A stretch of DNA of 64,000 bases from contig JBKHJR010000003.1 in the NCBI GenBank assembly GCA_046537975.1, positions 1 through 64,000 of the forward strand. The letters run 5' to 3'. Shown piece by piece: positions 44,543-52,852 of this stretch. The notes below the pieces were generated by a model. It saw only the letters and a program-made list of their open reading frames with translations. It searched no databases and was not told where the DNA came from. This stretch comes from JAWLDV01 sp046537975. Its GTDB lineage: Bacteria > Desulfobacterota > Desulfobulbia > Desulfobulbales > SURF-16. Numbering within the stretch: position 1 is the stretch's first letter; each line of letters opens with the position of its first letter. Both the position numbers and the translations under genes were made by a program.

Positions 44543-45838
44543 ATGGACTACTCACTCAATAAGGCCCTGAAATGGCGGCAAAGCGATCCCGATGAGATCA
44601 GGCACCATCAGGACCAGCTCTTACAAGATCATTTCCGGCAGGCCTCCGGGAGTACTTACTATCAGGAATTGTTCAGGAAGCTGACTCTGGATCCGGCTGA
44701 GATCACCCTGTCTGATCTGGATCAGGTCCCCCTTACTTCCAGACAGGACCTGGAGGAAAACCCCGGAGCTTTTACCGCGGTTTCAGAAGAGGCACAGGTG
44801 GATATGGCCCTGACCTCCGGGACCACCGGCAGCCCCGTCCCCGTGCCCTATACCGCCTCGGACCTGACCAGACTCGCCTTCAACGAAGAACTCTGTTTCC
44901 GGGGAGCGGGTCTCAAGGCAAGTGACCGGATTCTGCTCTGTGTCACCCTGGACAAGAATTTTATCGCCGGCCTGGCCTATTACAGCGGCGCAGTCCGCCT
45001 GGGGGCCTCGGTCATCCGCAGCGGCCCGGGACAGCCGGCCAGGCAATGGGAGATCATAAGACAACTCCGCCCTAACGTAATAGTAGGAGTTCCATCCTTT
45101 CTGCTGAATCTGGCCCAATGGGGAGGAAAGGAAGGCCTGAAACCCGAGCAGGCCGGCATAAAATCCCTGATCACCATCGGAGAACCCATCAGACAGCCTG
45201 ATTACAGCTTTACCCCCCTGGGCCGGCAGCTTTCCGATATCTGGCAGGCCCGGCTTTTTTCATCCTACGGAGCAACGGAACTGGAAACCGCCTGCTGTGA
45301 ATGCCCGGCCGGCAAAGGCGGCCATATTCATCCCGAATTGATGATCGCCGAAATAATAGATGACCAAGGCAATAAACTGCCGGCAGGTGAACCGGGAGAA
45401 CTGGTTATAACCACCCTGGGAGTTGAAGGTTTTCCCTTGATCAGATTCAAAACAGGTGATATAGCAACCATCGAGGATGCTCCCTGTGAGTGCGGCTGGA
45501 GAACATCCAGGCTGGGGCCTCTTCAGGGACGTCTGGCCCAGCGCCTGAAATACAAGGGAACCACCCTGTACCCGGAAATGATTTACTACCTTCTTCAGGA
45601 TATCGAAGGAATAAAGGCCTACTACCTGGAAGTCCGGTCCTCTTATGATCTCTCCGATGACATCACCGTGACAGTAGGAGGAGATGATCCCTCCCTGTCG
45701 GCGGACAGAATTGCAGATCTTCTCCAGGCCGGTCTCCGGGTCCGGCCGCCGGTGAAAATAAAGGAAACCGAAGAGGTTCTGGCCATGATGAATCAGGGAA
45801 GCGGCAGCAAGACAAAACGTTTTTTTGATTACAGGTGA
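44543..45838 (+). CDS. PaaK-type AMP-dependent (acyl or aryl) ligase
   Basis: An adenylate-forming enzyme of 431 residues from the phenylacetate-CoA ligase group. The phosphate-binding loop is LTSGTTGSPVPVPYT (about 90-104), the acid-binding core SSYGATELETACCEC (about 238-252), and PLIRFKTGDIATIED is the hinge aspartate region; the C-terminal lysine subdomain is short. It probably activates a free acid as acyl-AMP for an ACP or CoA, and so could supply the starter unit. It follows PlsC by 50 bp. Whether the acid is aromatic or aliphatic cannot be seen. Confidence 0.88.
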   Translation: MDYSLNKALKWRQSDPDEIRHHQDQLLQDHFRQASGSTYYQELFRKLTLDPAEITLSDLDQVPLTSRQDLEENPGAFTAVSEEAQVDMALTSGTTGSPVPVPYTASDLTRLAFNEELCFRGAGLKASDRILLCVTLDKNFIAGLAYYSGAVRLGASVIRSGPGQPARQWEIIRQLRPNVIVGVPSFLLNLAQWGGKEGLKPEQAGIKSLITIGEPIRQPDYSFTPLGRQLSDIWQARLFSSYGATELETACCECPAGKGGHIHPELMIAEIIDDQGNKLPAGEPGELVITTLGVEGFPLIRFKTGDIATIEDAPCECGWRTSRLGPLQGRLAQRLKYKGTTLYPEMIYYLLQDIEGIKAYYLEVRSSYDLSDDITVTVGGDDPSLSADRIADLLQAGLRVRPPVKIKETEEVLAMMNQGSGSKTKRFFDYR

Positions 45839-45944
45839 CATACCCACCTGGTTTCAGGTGTTATAGATAAAGTGATCGGCACTTATCCATTCAAGCCAAT
45901 TAAGTTGTGTCCGGTTTTGCCGGGCGAATCCATAAGGTTTTAAG

Positions 45945-47000
45945 ATGAAATGTTTTGGTGAACACTGGGGACTGGAATTCAGTCCGGAAGAAATTGCCGC
46001 AGCCAGGGCGGAAAACGGTCTGTTATCCATGGAACTGGAGCTCTCCAGGGCCTGCAACCTGCGCTGCATTTACTGCTACGCCTCTTCCGGACTCCCCCTG
46101 GACCAGGAACTGAGCCTGGAAGAGATATACAATGTCGTGGACCAGGCGGTTGACCTCGGGGCCCAAAAAATCATTATCCTGGGAGGCGGTGAACCCCTGC
46201 TTTACAGCGACCTGTTTGCGGTAATTGATTACCTTAAAAGCAAAGAGGTGACTGTCGACCTCTTCACCAACGGCACACTGATAACCGAAAAGACCGCGAC
46301 CATGCTTTTTGAGCGCGGGGTCTCGGTGGTGGTCAAGTTGAACAGCCTGAATCCGGAGATCCAGGACCACCTGGCCGGTAAACCGGGAACCTCTGAAGAA
46401 ATCATGACCGGTCTGAATCTCCTCCGGGAGGCCGGTTATCCTGATGCCCAACATCCCCTGGGCATTGAGACCGTAATCTGCCGGCAGAACTACGACGAAC
46501 TGCCGGACCTCTGGGCCTGGGCCCGCCGCCGGGGGATTATCCCCTATATGGAGATGATGACCATGCAGGGCAGAGCCACTAAGCACCCTGAACTGGAAGT
46601 CGAATCCGGAAAAGTCAGAGAGATGTTTGAACGCTTGTCCGAACTGGACCGGAAGGAATTTGACCACCACTGGTCCCCCCACCCCCCTCTGGCTGGTTCC
46701 CAGTGCGCCCGCCACGAGTACTCCTGCACAGTTACTGCCAACGGAGAAATATATCCCTGTCCGGGTGTAAGTGTGGCCGCGGGAAATATAAGGCAGTCCA
46801 GGCTGGCCGACATCCTGAAAAACGGAACACCTTTTATCCACTTAAGAGACATACGCCGAAATATCAAAGGGCGTTGCGCCAGATGCAGTTTAAGCCGGGT
46901 CTGTTACGGCTGCCGGGGCCATGCCTATCAGGTTACCGGAGATTACCTGGCGGAAGACCCCTTATGCTGGTTTTCCGAAGAAGAGTTGACCGGAAAATGA
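45945..47000 (+). CDS. Radical SAM/SPASM domain protein
   Basis: A protein of 351 residues. The radical SAM motif is ACNLRCIYCYA with cysteines 37, 41 and 44; the SAM-binding GGGEPL follows. The C-terminal part has the SPASM-type cysteines for auxiliary Fe-S clusters (SCTVTANGEIYPCPG, then CARCSLSRVCYGCRGHAY). SPASM enzymes usually act on peptides or proteins, or as activating or epimerising enzymes, so this one may modify an amino-acid part of the product. It overlaps the next radical SAM gene (ATGA). Confidence 0.9.
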   Translation: MKCFGEHWGLEFSPEEIAAARAENGLLSMELELSRACNLRCIYCYASSGLPLDQELSLEEIYNVVDQAVDLGAQKIIILGGGEPLLYSDLFAVIDYLKSKEVTVDLFTNGTLITEKTATMLFERGVSVVVKLNSLNPEIQDHLAGKPGTSEEIMTGLNLLREAGYPDAQHPLGIETVICRQNYDELPDLWAWARRRGIIPYMEMMTMQGRATKHPELEVESGKVREMFERLSELDRKEFDHHWSPHPPLAGSQCARHEYSCTVTANGEIYPCPGVSVAAGNIRQSRLADILKNGTPFIHLRDIRRNIKGRCARCSLSRVCYGCRGHAYQVTGDYLAEDPLCWFSEEELTGK

Positions 47001-48292
47001 AGGTGCTGCTGATAAATCCGCCCAACTGCGGCCGGAGTATACCGGAAGAAAAATACGGCATCGACTCCCTGAAACAGATCTTCCGGGGCGAACCCCTGGC
47101 CCTGGAAGAACTGGCCGGCAACCTTCCGGCTCACGAGGTCAAAATTGTTGATCTCAAGGCGGACTCCCGGGACCTGTCGGAGGTTCTGGACTCTTTCCCC
47201 CCGGATATAGCCGGAATTACCGGGGTGACCTGCGAAGCCAACACCATGCTTAAGCTGGCCGGACAGGTGAAGGAGACCTGCGGTTCAGTCGTGGTGGTGG
47301 GAGGAATCCACGCCAGCTGCGACCCCTGTTTTTTTAACCGGCCCCCGGTGGACTACATCGTCACCGGCCTGGGTAAAAAGACCTTTGCCGAACTGGCTGC
47401 CGCCTTAAAAGAGGGAAGGACAACCACCAATATCCCCGGAGTCGCCGCAGTTACCCCGGGCCGGGAACCGTACTTCCCGCCCCACCCTTGCAGCCCGGCG
47501 GACCTAAGGGATGACCGGCCCCCGGCCTATGACCTGGTCAAGGATTACCGGCAACACTACTATCTGCCCAAACTGGCTATGAATATGGGTTTCGTGAGCA
47601 CGGCCTTCGGCTGTCCCTTCAACTGCTCCTTCTGCTGCCTGGGAGCCCAGACCGGGGGCAGATACCTGACCAGATCCGGGGAGGCGGTTGTCCGGGACAT
47701 AGAGCTATTGGAGGATATTCCGGTCATAAGGCTCCTGGATGCCAACACCTTTGCCGATCCGGAGCACAGCCTCAACCTGTGCACAGCCCTGCAGGAAGCA
47801 GGAATAAAAAGACAGTATCTGGCAGACGCCCGCTCCGATTCGGTGGTCAACAACCCGGATCTTTTCCGGCAATGGCATGAAGCAGGCCTGCGGGCGGTAA
47901 TCATCGGCTTTGAGGAAATCGACGATCTGCGCCTTAAGGCCATGAACAAGGCCAATAAGACGGCGGTCAACAACCAGGCTATTGACATCCTCCACCATAC
48001 AGGGCTTACTATTGTCGGCGACTTTATTATTTCCCCGGAATACCGGGATGAAGATTTTGACCGTCTTCAAGAATATATAGAAACCAAAAAAATCGACCTG
48101 CCCATGGTGACGGTCATGACCCCCCTGCCCGGCACCAGACTTTATCAGGAAGAAAAAGACAGGATCAGCAACCACGATCTGGACTACTACACCCTGACCA
48201 ATGCCGTGCTCCCCACCGGGATGCCGGAAAAAAGGTTCTACCGGAGGTATGCCGATCTGCTCAGGGAAACCCATGCCGCAGCCCGGGTGTAA
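46997..48292 (+). CDS. Radical SAM protein with N-terminal B12-binding-like region (3)
   Basis: A protein of 431 residues from ATG 46997; a longer in-frame start at 46703 is buried in the SPASM gene and rejected. The N-terminal B12-binding-like part (KVLLINPPNCGRSIPEE, then CGSVVVVGGIHASCDPC and YIVTGLGKKTF) precedes the radical SAM motif AFGCPFNCSFCCLG with cysteines 206, 210 and 213. The C-terminal half has the GDFIISPEYRDED and TPLPGTRLYQEE blocks of this superfamily. DxHxxG is not seen. Overlaps the upstream gene by 4 nt. Confidence 0.9.
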   Translation: MKVLLINPPNCGRSIPEEKYGIDSLKQIFRGEPLALEELAGNLPAHEVKIVDLKADSRDLSEVLDSFPPDIAGITGVTCEANTMLKLAGQVKETCGSVVVVGGIHASCDPCFFNRPPVDYIVTGLGKKTFAELAAALKEGRTTTNIPGVAAVTPGREPYFPPHPCSPADLRDDRPPAYDLVKDYRQHYYLPKLAMNMGFVSTAFGCPFNCSFCCLGAQTGGRYLTRSGEAVVRDIELLEDIPVIRLLDANTFADPEHSLNLCTALQEAGIKRQYLADARSDSVVNNPDLFRQWHEAGLRAVIIGFEEIDDLRLKAMNKANKTAVNNQAIDILHHTGLTIVGDFIISPEYRDEDFDRLQEYIETKKIDLPMVTVMTPLPGTRLYQEEKDRISNHDLDYYTLTNAVLPTGMPEKRFYRRYADLLRETHAAARV

Positions 48293-48320
48293 AGACAAAC
48301 AAGAACTATTCAGCACCACG

Positions 48321-49475
48321 ATGAACAATGTCTATATAACAGATATCGCCGCCTTCCTGCCCAATAAGCCGGTAAATAATGACGACATCGAAAAACTCCT
48401 GGGCTTAGGCAACTCCCTGCCCTCCCGGACCAAAAAGATAATCCTTAAAAATAACGGCATAGAAACCAGGCATTATGCCATTGATCCGGAAACCAGGGAA
48501 CTAACCCACACCAACGCCCAACTCGCCGCGGAAGCGGTAGCCAAGCTCAAGCCCTATGCCAATTTCAGCCCGGAGGATATCTCCTGCCTGTGCTGCGGCT
48601 CTTCCACTCCGGATCAGTTCATGCCCGGTCATGCCTCCATGGTCCATGGCGAATTAAAGGGTTCAAGCTGTGAAATCGTCAGCACCGCAGGTGTCTGCCT
48701 CTCCGGAATAACCGCCCTCAAGTACGCCTATCTGAACGTGGGAGCCGGACTCACTCCCAATGCCGTGGCCACAGGCTCGGAACTGGCATCTTCTTATCTC
48801 CGGGCCGAATTCCTGGAAAAGGGACCGGACCGGGAAAAAATAGACAAACTGGAGCAAAAGCCGGCCTTGAGTTTTGAGGCCGACTTCCTGCGCTGGATGC
48901 TCTCGGACGGAGCAGGAGCCGCTTTCCTTGGTACAGAACCCCGACCGGACGGGAAAAGCCTCAGAATAGACTGGATCGACATTGTCTCCCATGCCCACCG
49001 CTATGAACCCTGTATGTATGCCGGAGCCAACAAAGACAAAAACGGCGAGCTCAGAGGCTGGCGGGAGTGCGACTCCCTCCCCGAAGCCCTGAACCGGGAA
49101 TTCTTCCCCATAAAACAGGATGCCAGGCTCTTAAACCGCCGGATTCTGACCGCAGTGGTGGATGAAAGCCTGCCCGGAATAATCAAGGCCCGCAACCTGG
49201 AGCCGGACAATATATCCTGGTTCCTGCCCCACTACTCCTCGGAATACTTCCGCATTCCGGTCTTTAATCACCTGACGGAAATAGGTTTCACCATTCCCTT
49301 GGAGCGCTGGTTTACCAATCTGGCCACCAAAGGCAATACCGGCTCCGCCTCCATCTACATAATCATGGAAGAGCTCATGAAAACAGGCCGCCTCAGCCGG
49401 GGAGAAACCCTCCTCTGTTTCATTCCGGAAAGCGGCAGGTTCTCCACAGCCTATATGCACCTTACGGTGGTTTAA
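48321..49475 (+). CDS. Beta-ketoacyl-ACP synthase III-type (FabH-like) condensing enzyme
   Basis: A thiolase-fold enzyme of 384 residues from ATG 48321 (the in-frame upstream start 48201 lies inside the preceding gene). The KAS III triad is complete: Cys126 (STAGVCLSGITAL), His304 (FLPHYSSEYF) and Asn339 (ATKGNTGSASI). KAS III enzymes start chains from acyl-CoA or carry out terminal condensations in ladderane, aryl-polyene-like and resorcinol pathways; the length, about 60 residues above housekeeping FabH, fits a secondary-metabolism relative. Last gene of the plus-strand arm. Confidence 0.93.
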   Translation: MNNVYITDIAAFLPNKPVNNDDIEKLLGLGNSLPSRTKKIILKNNGIETRHYAIDPETRELTHTNAQLAAEAVAKLKPYANFSPEDISCLCCGSSTPDQFMPGHASMVHGELKGSSCEIVSTAGVCLSGITALKYAYLNVGAGLTPNAVATGSELASSYLRAEFLEKGPDREKIDKLEQKPALSFEADFLRWMLSDGAGAAFLGTEPRPDGKSLRIDWIDIVSHAHRYEPCMYAGANKDKNGELRGWRECDSLPEALNREFFPIKQDARLLNRRILTAVVDESLPGIIKARNLEPDNISWFLPHYSSEYFRIPVFNHLTEIGFTIPLERWFTNLATKGNTGSASIYIIMEELMKTGRLSRGETLLCFIPESGRFSTAYMHLTVV

Positions 49476-49854
49476 GGCCCTGTAAAAGCCGGATAATGGC
49501 AGGGCTGATATCACAAAAAAGGCCAGATGTATTCTAAACATCAATAATTATCGCCGGAAAGACCCTGATATTAAAAAGTTATCCTGAACAAGGGGAATGG
49601 GAAAAGAATTATATTTTTTATAGTCAAAAATTTGTGCTATACTGGAAGGTATATTTTTTGCACCGTTTTCAAATGAAGATGGGGAAGTAATCTCTTCAGG
49701 ATGAACTTTGTTCGCCTCTTTCTTATACCAAGACAGACTCTATCAGATCTTTTTTGGGTGCAAAATTTCGAATCAGGTCGGGATCTGATGTAAACTTATT
49801 TGAGGACCGTAAAGAAAAATAATTTCATTTCCAGGCAAAAGTGAGGCTGGATTC
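49476..49854. other. Intergenic region between the KAS III and the diguanylate cyclase
   Basis: A GCCCTG/CAGGGC hairpin (49477-49482 with 49500-49505) directly follows the KAS III stop but has no T-run. The remaining 350 bp are AT-rich. TATACT near 49637 could be a -10 box, without a convincing -35. No gene was seen. Confidence 0.35.
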
Positions 49855-51234
49855 ATGAAAAGATTCTTGAAATTGACCCTGGAAGAGAAAATGGTCCTGG
49901 GGAATCTGCCGATTATTCTGGTGATTGTCTTAATCGCGGCCGTTTCCTTACAAGGGATCCAGGAACTCGACAAAATTAACAAAGATATACTCGAAAACGA
50001 TACTGTCCTGCAGCAGGTCACCGACAGGATGGCTGACAACCTCCTGGCCCAGGAGGCTTATGGCCGCCGCTCTCTCATTCTGCAGAGCCGGGAGATGCGG
50101 GAGATGTTTCATCAGAGGGGAGAAGATTTCAAGGCCCTTGTCAAGCGGCTCCATGATCTGCCGGACAAACAGAATATACCTGTTGCCCAGCTTGCCTCTC
50201 TGCATGACGAATTCCAGGCACTCTACAAGAATAAATTTTCCAGAGAAGAACCGCTTTCCCCCGGCCAGGCCGAAGAAGTCGATCAGGTCATGACCGAAAA
50301 GCTCGACAGCATCCTGGCTCTTATCCGGAAAATGGAGACTAAGGCGACAGAAAACAAGAGTGACAAGATGCTCTTGTTCGGAAATACCAGTCTCAGAATC
50401 TTCCGTACCACTATCCTTCTCTCCGGGCTCGGCCTGCTTATCGGCCTGGCTGCCATCGTCACCATAACCAGGAGCGCCAGCCGCTCAATCCGCCAATTAA
50501 AGCAGGCCACCGAGGAAATATCCCAGGGCAGATTCACTCATTTGACGGAAATTTCTTCAGATGATGAACTGGGTAAGCTGGCCAAGTCCTTCAACACCAT
50601 GGCGGGACGGCTGGGGCGCCTGGAAGAAATGTATATAGATTCCAATCCGTTGACCAGATTACCCGGTGGGGTGACTATCGAAAATGTTCTGCAAAATAAA
50701 CTGGAATCGGGTAAATATCTTGCCTTTTGCATGTTGGATCTGGACAACTTCAAATCCTATAATGACAGCTACGGCTATGCCAAAGGAAACGAAATTATCA
50801 GGGCTACTGCCAATATTATCGTTGCGGCAGTGGATAGGCACGGGTCCAAAGATAATTTTGTCGGTCATATCGGCGGAGACGACTTTGCCATTATAGTCAA
50901 GCTTTCACAGTATAAATCCATCTGTGAAGCCATCATCCGGGACTTCAACCAGATGGTTCCGACCTTTTACAGCACCCGGGACAGGAGAAAAGGATACATC
51001 ATCGGCCATACCCGGCAGGGCGTGGAAGTACACATTCCATTGATGTCCATTTCCATTGCCGTGGTTACCAATGAGTATAAAAAAGACATGAGTCATATTG
51101 AAGTATCGGAAATTGCAGCGGAACTTAAAGAACACGCCAAATCTCAACCAGGCAGCGTCTATTTGAAGAACCAGAGGGGTGAGGTAACCGGGGATACCGA
51201 CAACCACCTTTTTACTCCCCGGGTAGTTAAGTAG
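49855..51234 (+). CDS. Membrane diguanylate cyclase with HAMP domain (GGDEF)
   Basis: A protein of 459 residues: membrane helix at about 17-37, a periplasmic four-helix-bundle-like region (to about 175), a second helix at 180-200, HAMP (ITRSASRSIRQLKQATEEIS, about 200-255) and a GGDEF domain (260-440) whose catalytic loop is GHIGGDDFAIIV, an aspartate variant still expected to be active or GTP-binding. CMLDLDNFKSYNDSYG holds the metal site. It resembles HAMP-GGDEF sensors. It is separated from the biosynthetic arms by long gaps, so a role in that pathway is not implied. Confidence 0.9.
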   Translation: MKRFLKLTLEEKMVLGNLPIILVIVLIAAVSLQGIQELDKINKDILENDTVLQQVTDRMADNLLAQEAYGRRSLILQSREMREMFHQRGEDFKALVKRLHDLPDKQNIPVAQLASLHDEFQALYKNKFSREEPLSPGQAEEVDQVMTEKLDSILALIRKMETKATENKSDKMLLFGNTSLRIFRTTILLSGLGLLIGLAAIVTITRSASRSIRQLKQATEEISQGRFTHLTEISSDDELGKLAKSFNTMAGRLGRLEEMYIDSNPLTRLPGGVTIENVLQNKLESGKYLAFCMLDLDNFKSYNDSYGYAKGNEIIRATANIIVAAVDRHGSKDNFVGHIGGDDFAIIVKLSQYKSICEAIIRDFNQMVPTFYSTRDRRKGYIIGHTRQGVEVHIPLMSISIAVVTNEYKKDMSHIEVSEIAAELKEHAKSQPGSVYLKNQRGEVTGDTDNHLFTPRVVK

Positions 51235-51265
51235 TCTACTCTACTCAAGAAAACATTTACCCAAA

Positions 51266-51859
51266 ATGCGTCTTTCCCTCAGAGAAATATTTCTTCTGGC
51301 CTGTATTGTTTTTTCCACTTTCGGGTGTGCGCAGCAACATCTCTTCTGTGATATTCCGGAACATTATCTGGCAATGCCGGCTGATCAGATCAAGGAGGAA
51401 ATTTCCCTTCTGGAAAAAAGAATTGCCGCAGGTCCGGGCAGTAGCACCCAGGAGAAGTTACTCCCTGAAGATTATTACAACCTGGCCCTTCTCTACTCTC
51501 ATCATAACAACGCCTCCCCTGATTACAGCAAGGCACTCAAGGCCCTTGACCGCTACACCCGGAATATACCGCCGCACAGGAAAGAGTATGACGTTATCTA
51601 TCTGGAGAATCTCCTGAAGGATCTGGAAGGCTTAGTCCAGATCAAAAAAGGATACGTCCAGCTTCAAGGGGAACACATCGAACTTGAAGAAAATTATGCC
51701 GAGCTGCGCCGGCTGTTGGATGAACTGATTCAAGAGTATGATAACCTGATGCAGGAGCATGGCAACCTGATTCAGGAGCACCGGGACACCAAAGAAACCC
51801 TCGAGCAGCTCAAGAGGCTCGATATATGGCTGGAACAGAAAAAGCGGGAAATCAAGTAG
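51266..51859 (+). CDS. Predicted lipoprotein with C-terminal coiled coil
   Basis: A protein of 197 residues with a lipoprotein signal peptide; lipobox STFGC puts the modified cysteine at about 21. The mature half (about 30-120) is helical with a TPR-like stretch (LPEDYYNLALLYSHHNNASPDYSKALKAL). The end (about 130-195) is a charged coiled coil with short heptad-like units EYDNLMQEHGNLIQEHRD. It is 31 bp after the diguanylate cyclase and probably co-transcribed. Function unknown. Confidence 0.75.
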   Translation: MRLSLREIFLLACIVFSTFGCAQQHLFCDIPEHYLAMPADQIKEEISLLEKRIAAGPGSSTQEKLLPEDYYNLALLYSHHNNASPDYSKALKALDRYTRNIPPHRKEYDVIYLENLLKDLEGLVQIKKGYVQLQGEHIELEENYAELRRLLDELIQEYDNLMQEHGNLIQEHRDTKETLEQLKRLDIWLEQKKREIK

Positions 51860-52182
51860 TAGACGTGGTCATCCCGCAATCAGAGATGGTATCTCCTAAA
51901 TTGAGACCACCTGATCCCGACAAGCCGGCTAAACAAAGGGCCCATATTTTCAGATACTGAGATAAAAGAGAATCATGTCCAATAATTCACCGGAACTTTA
52001 AGTTTCAATCTTCGGTACAGGATTCCGGCATGATACTATCACCGTGGAAGTCATATCTCTCTCGGGGACGCGGAGCAAAGTTTTTGACTTTTTAACCTTG
52101 CCCCTTGTCTCTTGGACCTGATTTTCCCCTTGCCCCTGTCTCCTTGACCATGGACTTATTCTTTCAGGGCAATCGATCTTTA
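51860..52182. other. Intergenic region with repeat copy 6
   Basis: Between two convergent lipoprotein genes. From 51901 to 52001 it is a repeat copy, with separate degenerate heptamer stretches (52094-52150) about 90 bp later. No other feature was seen. Confidence 0.5.
51901..52001 (+). repeat. Dispersed intergenic repeat, copy 6 (degenerate)
   Basis: TTGAGACCACCTGATCCCGA, CTAAACAAAGGGCCCATATT, CTGAGATAAAAGAGAATCAT and AATTCACCGGAACTTT are all present in order, with changes in the inverted pair. The heptamer part (CTTGCCC-like) is displaced to 52094-52150, which suggests an insertion of about 90 bp or a rearrangement inside this copy. Confidence 0.8.
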
Positions 52183-52419
52183 TTATTGCTGCATCTCCTC
52201 TCCGGCGTCCTCAATACTTTCACCGGTTTTGTCAATGGTTTCATCCACTTCCTCACCGGTGTCCTCCATCATTTCCCGGGTCTTATCCTGGGTCTTTTCG
52301 ATTGATTCATCAACTTTTTCCCCGGTTTTTTCCGCAGGTCCCTCCTGGTCGCAGGCAGTAAAGCAGGCAATAAGTAATAATCCGCCCAACAACGAAATGA
52401 CTTTTTTCCATGTCTTCAT
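52183..52419 (-). CDS. Small acidic repeat lipoprotein
   Basis: A protein of 78 residues from ATG 52419, chosen because AGAGGAACC stands just before it; the upstream in-frame start adds 11 residues. Signal peptide with lipobox FTAC, cysteine at about 23. The mature part is 50 residues of repeating GE-VDE-I-KT units (GEKVDESIEKT, GEEVDETIDKT), an amphipathic helix like the entericidin or stress-lipoprotein type. It is on the minus strand, 96 bp after the ACP 3 gene, and may be the last gene of that operon or a separate unit. Confidence 0.7.
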   Translation of the reverse strand: MKTWKKVISLLGGLLLIACFTACDQEGPAEKTGEKVDESIEKTQDKTREMMEDTGEEVDETIDKTGESIEDAGEEMQQ

Positions 52420-52515
52420 GATCCGGTTCCTCTTTTTTTTATTTTCTATCAATTTGGTGGTTATATAAATTATTATACAACAAAAGTTACGGCAGTAAAA
52501 TCAATAACGGGATAT

Positions 52516-52773
52516 CTAACCTGAAGCCCTAATAAACTCAGCCAGGCTGGAAAGGCTGGCCAGAACCTGGCGGCTGTTTTCCTCTGAGCCTATGTGGACA
52601 TTGTACATTTTCTGAACCGCCACCACAATTTCCACGGCATCCAGGGAATCTATTCCCAGGGGGGATTCGGGTCCGATCAGGGGGGCATCCAGGTCATAAT
52701 CTTCCGGAACCTCCCCCGGCAGGTTGCAGATTTCATATATCATCTCCAGGAGTACCCTCTCCAGTTTTTCCAT
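52516..52773 (-). CDS. Acyl carrier protein (3)
   Basis: A protein of 85 residues with the phosphopantetheine serine at 43 (PLGIDSLDAVEIVV). It is the third distinct ACP and the last of the minus-strand operon, 80 bp after the ABC permease, suggesting that it carries the acyl group used by the BtrH-like transferase encoded earlier in this operon. Confidence 0.93.
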   Translation of the reverse strand: MEKLERVLLEMIYEICNLPGEVPEDYDLDAPLIGPESPLGIDSLDAVEIVVAVQKMYNVHIGSEENSRQVLASLSSLAEFIRASG

Positions 52774-52852
52774 GCTTCAGACCTCAACGGACTTTGATTT
52801 TCGCCGCCCCGTTATCGGGGCTTAAACAACCAATTTTAAGAACTTATCCCTC

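Noticed and set aside
46703..46996. N-terminal extension of the third B12-type radical SAM gene
   Set aside because: It lies inside the SPASM gene in another frame and has no homologous character; the ATG at 46997 overlaps the stop of the SPASM gene as expected.
49477..49505. GCCCTG/CAGGGC hairpin after the KAS III gene as a terminator
   Set aside because: No T-run follows and the loop is long; kept only as a note in the intergenic entry.
6303..52001. Dispersed repeats as insertion sequences or MITEs
   Set aside because: No transposase, terminal inverted repeats or target-site duplications could be seen.
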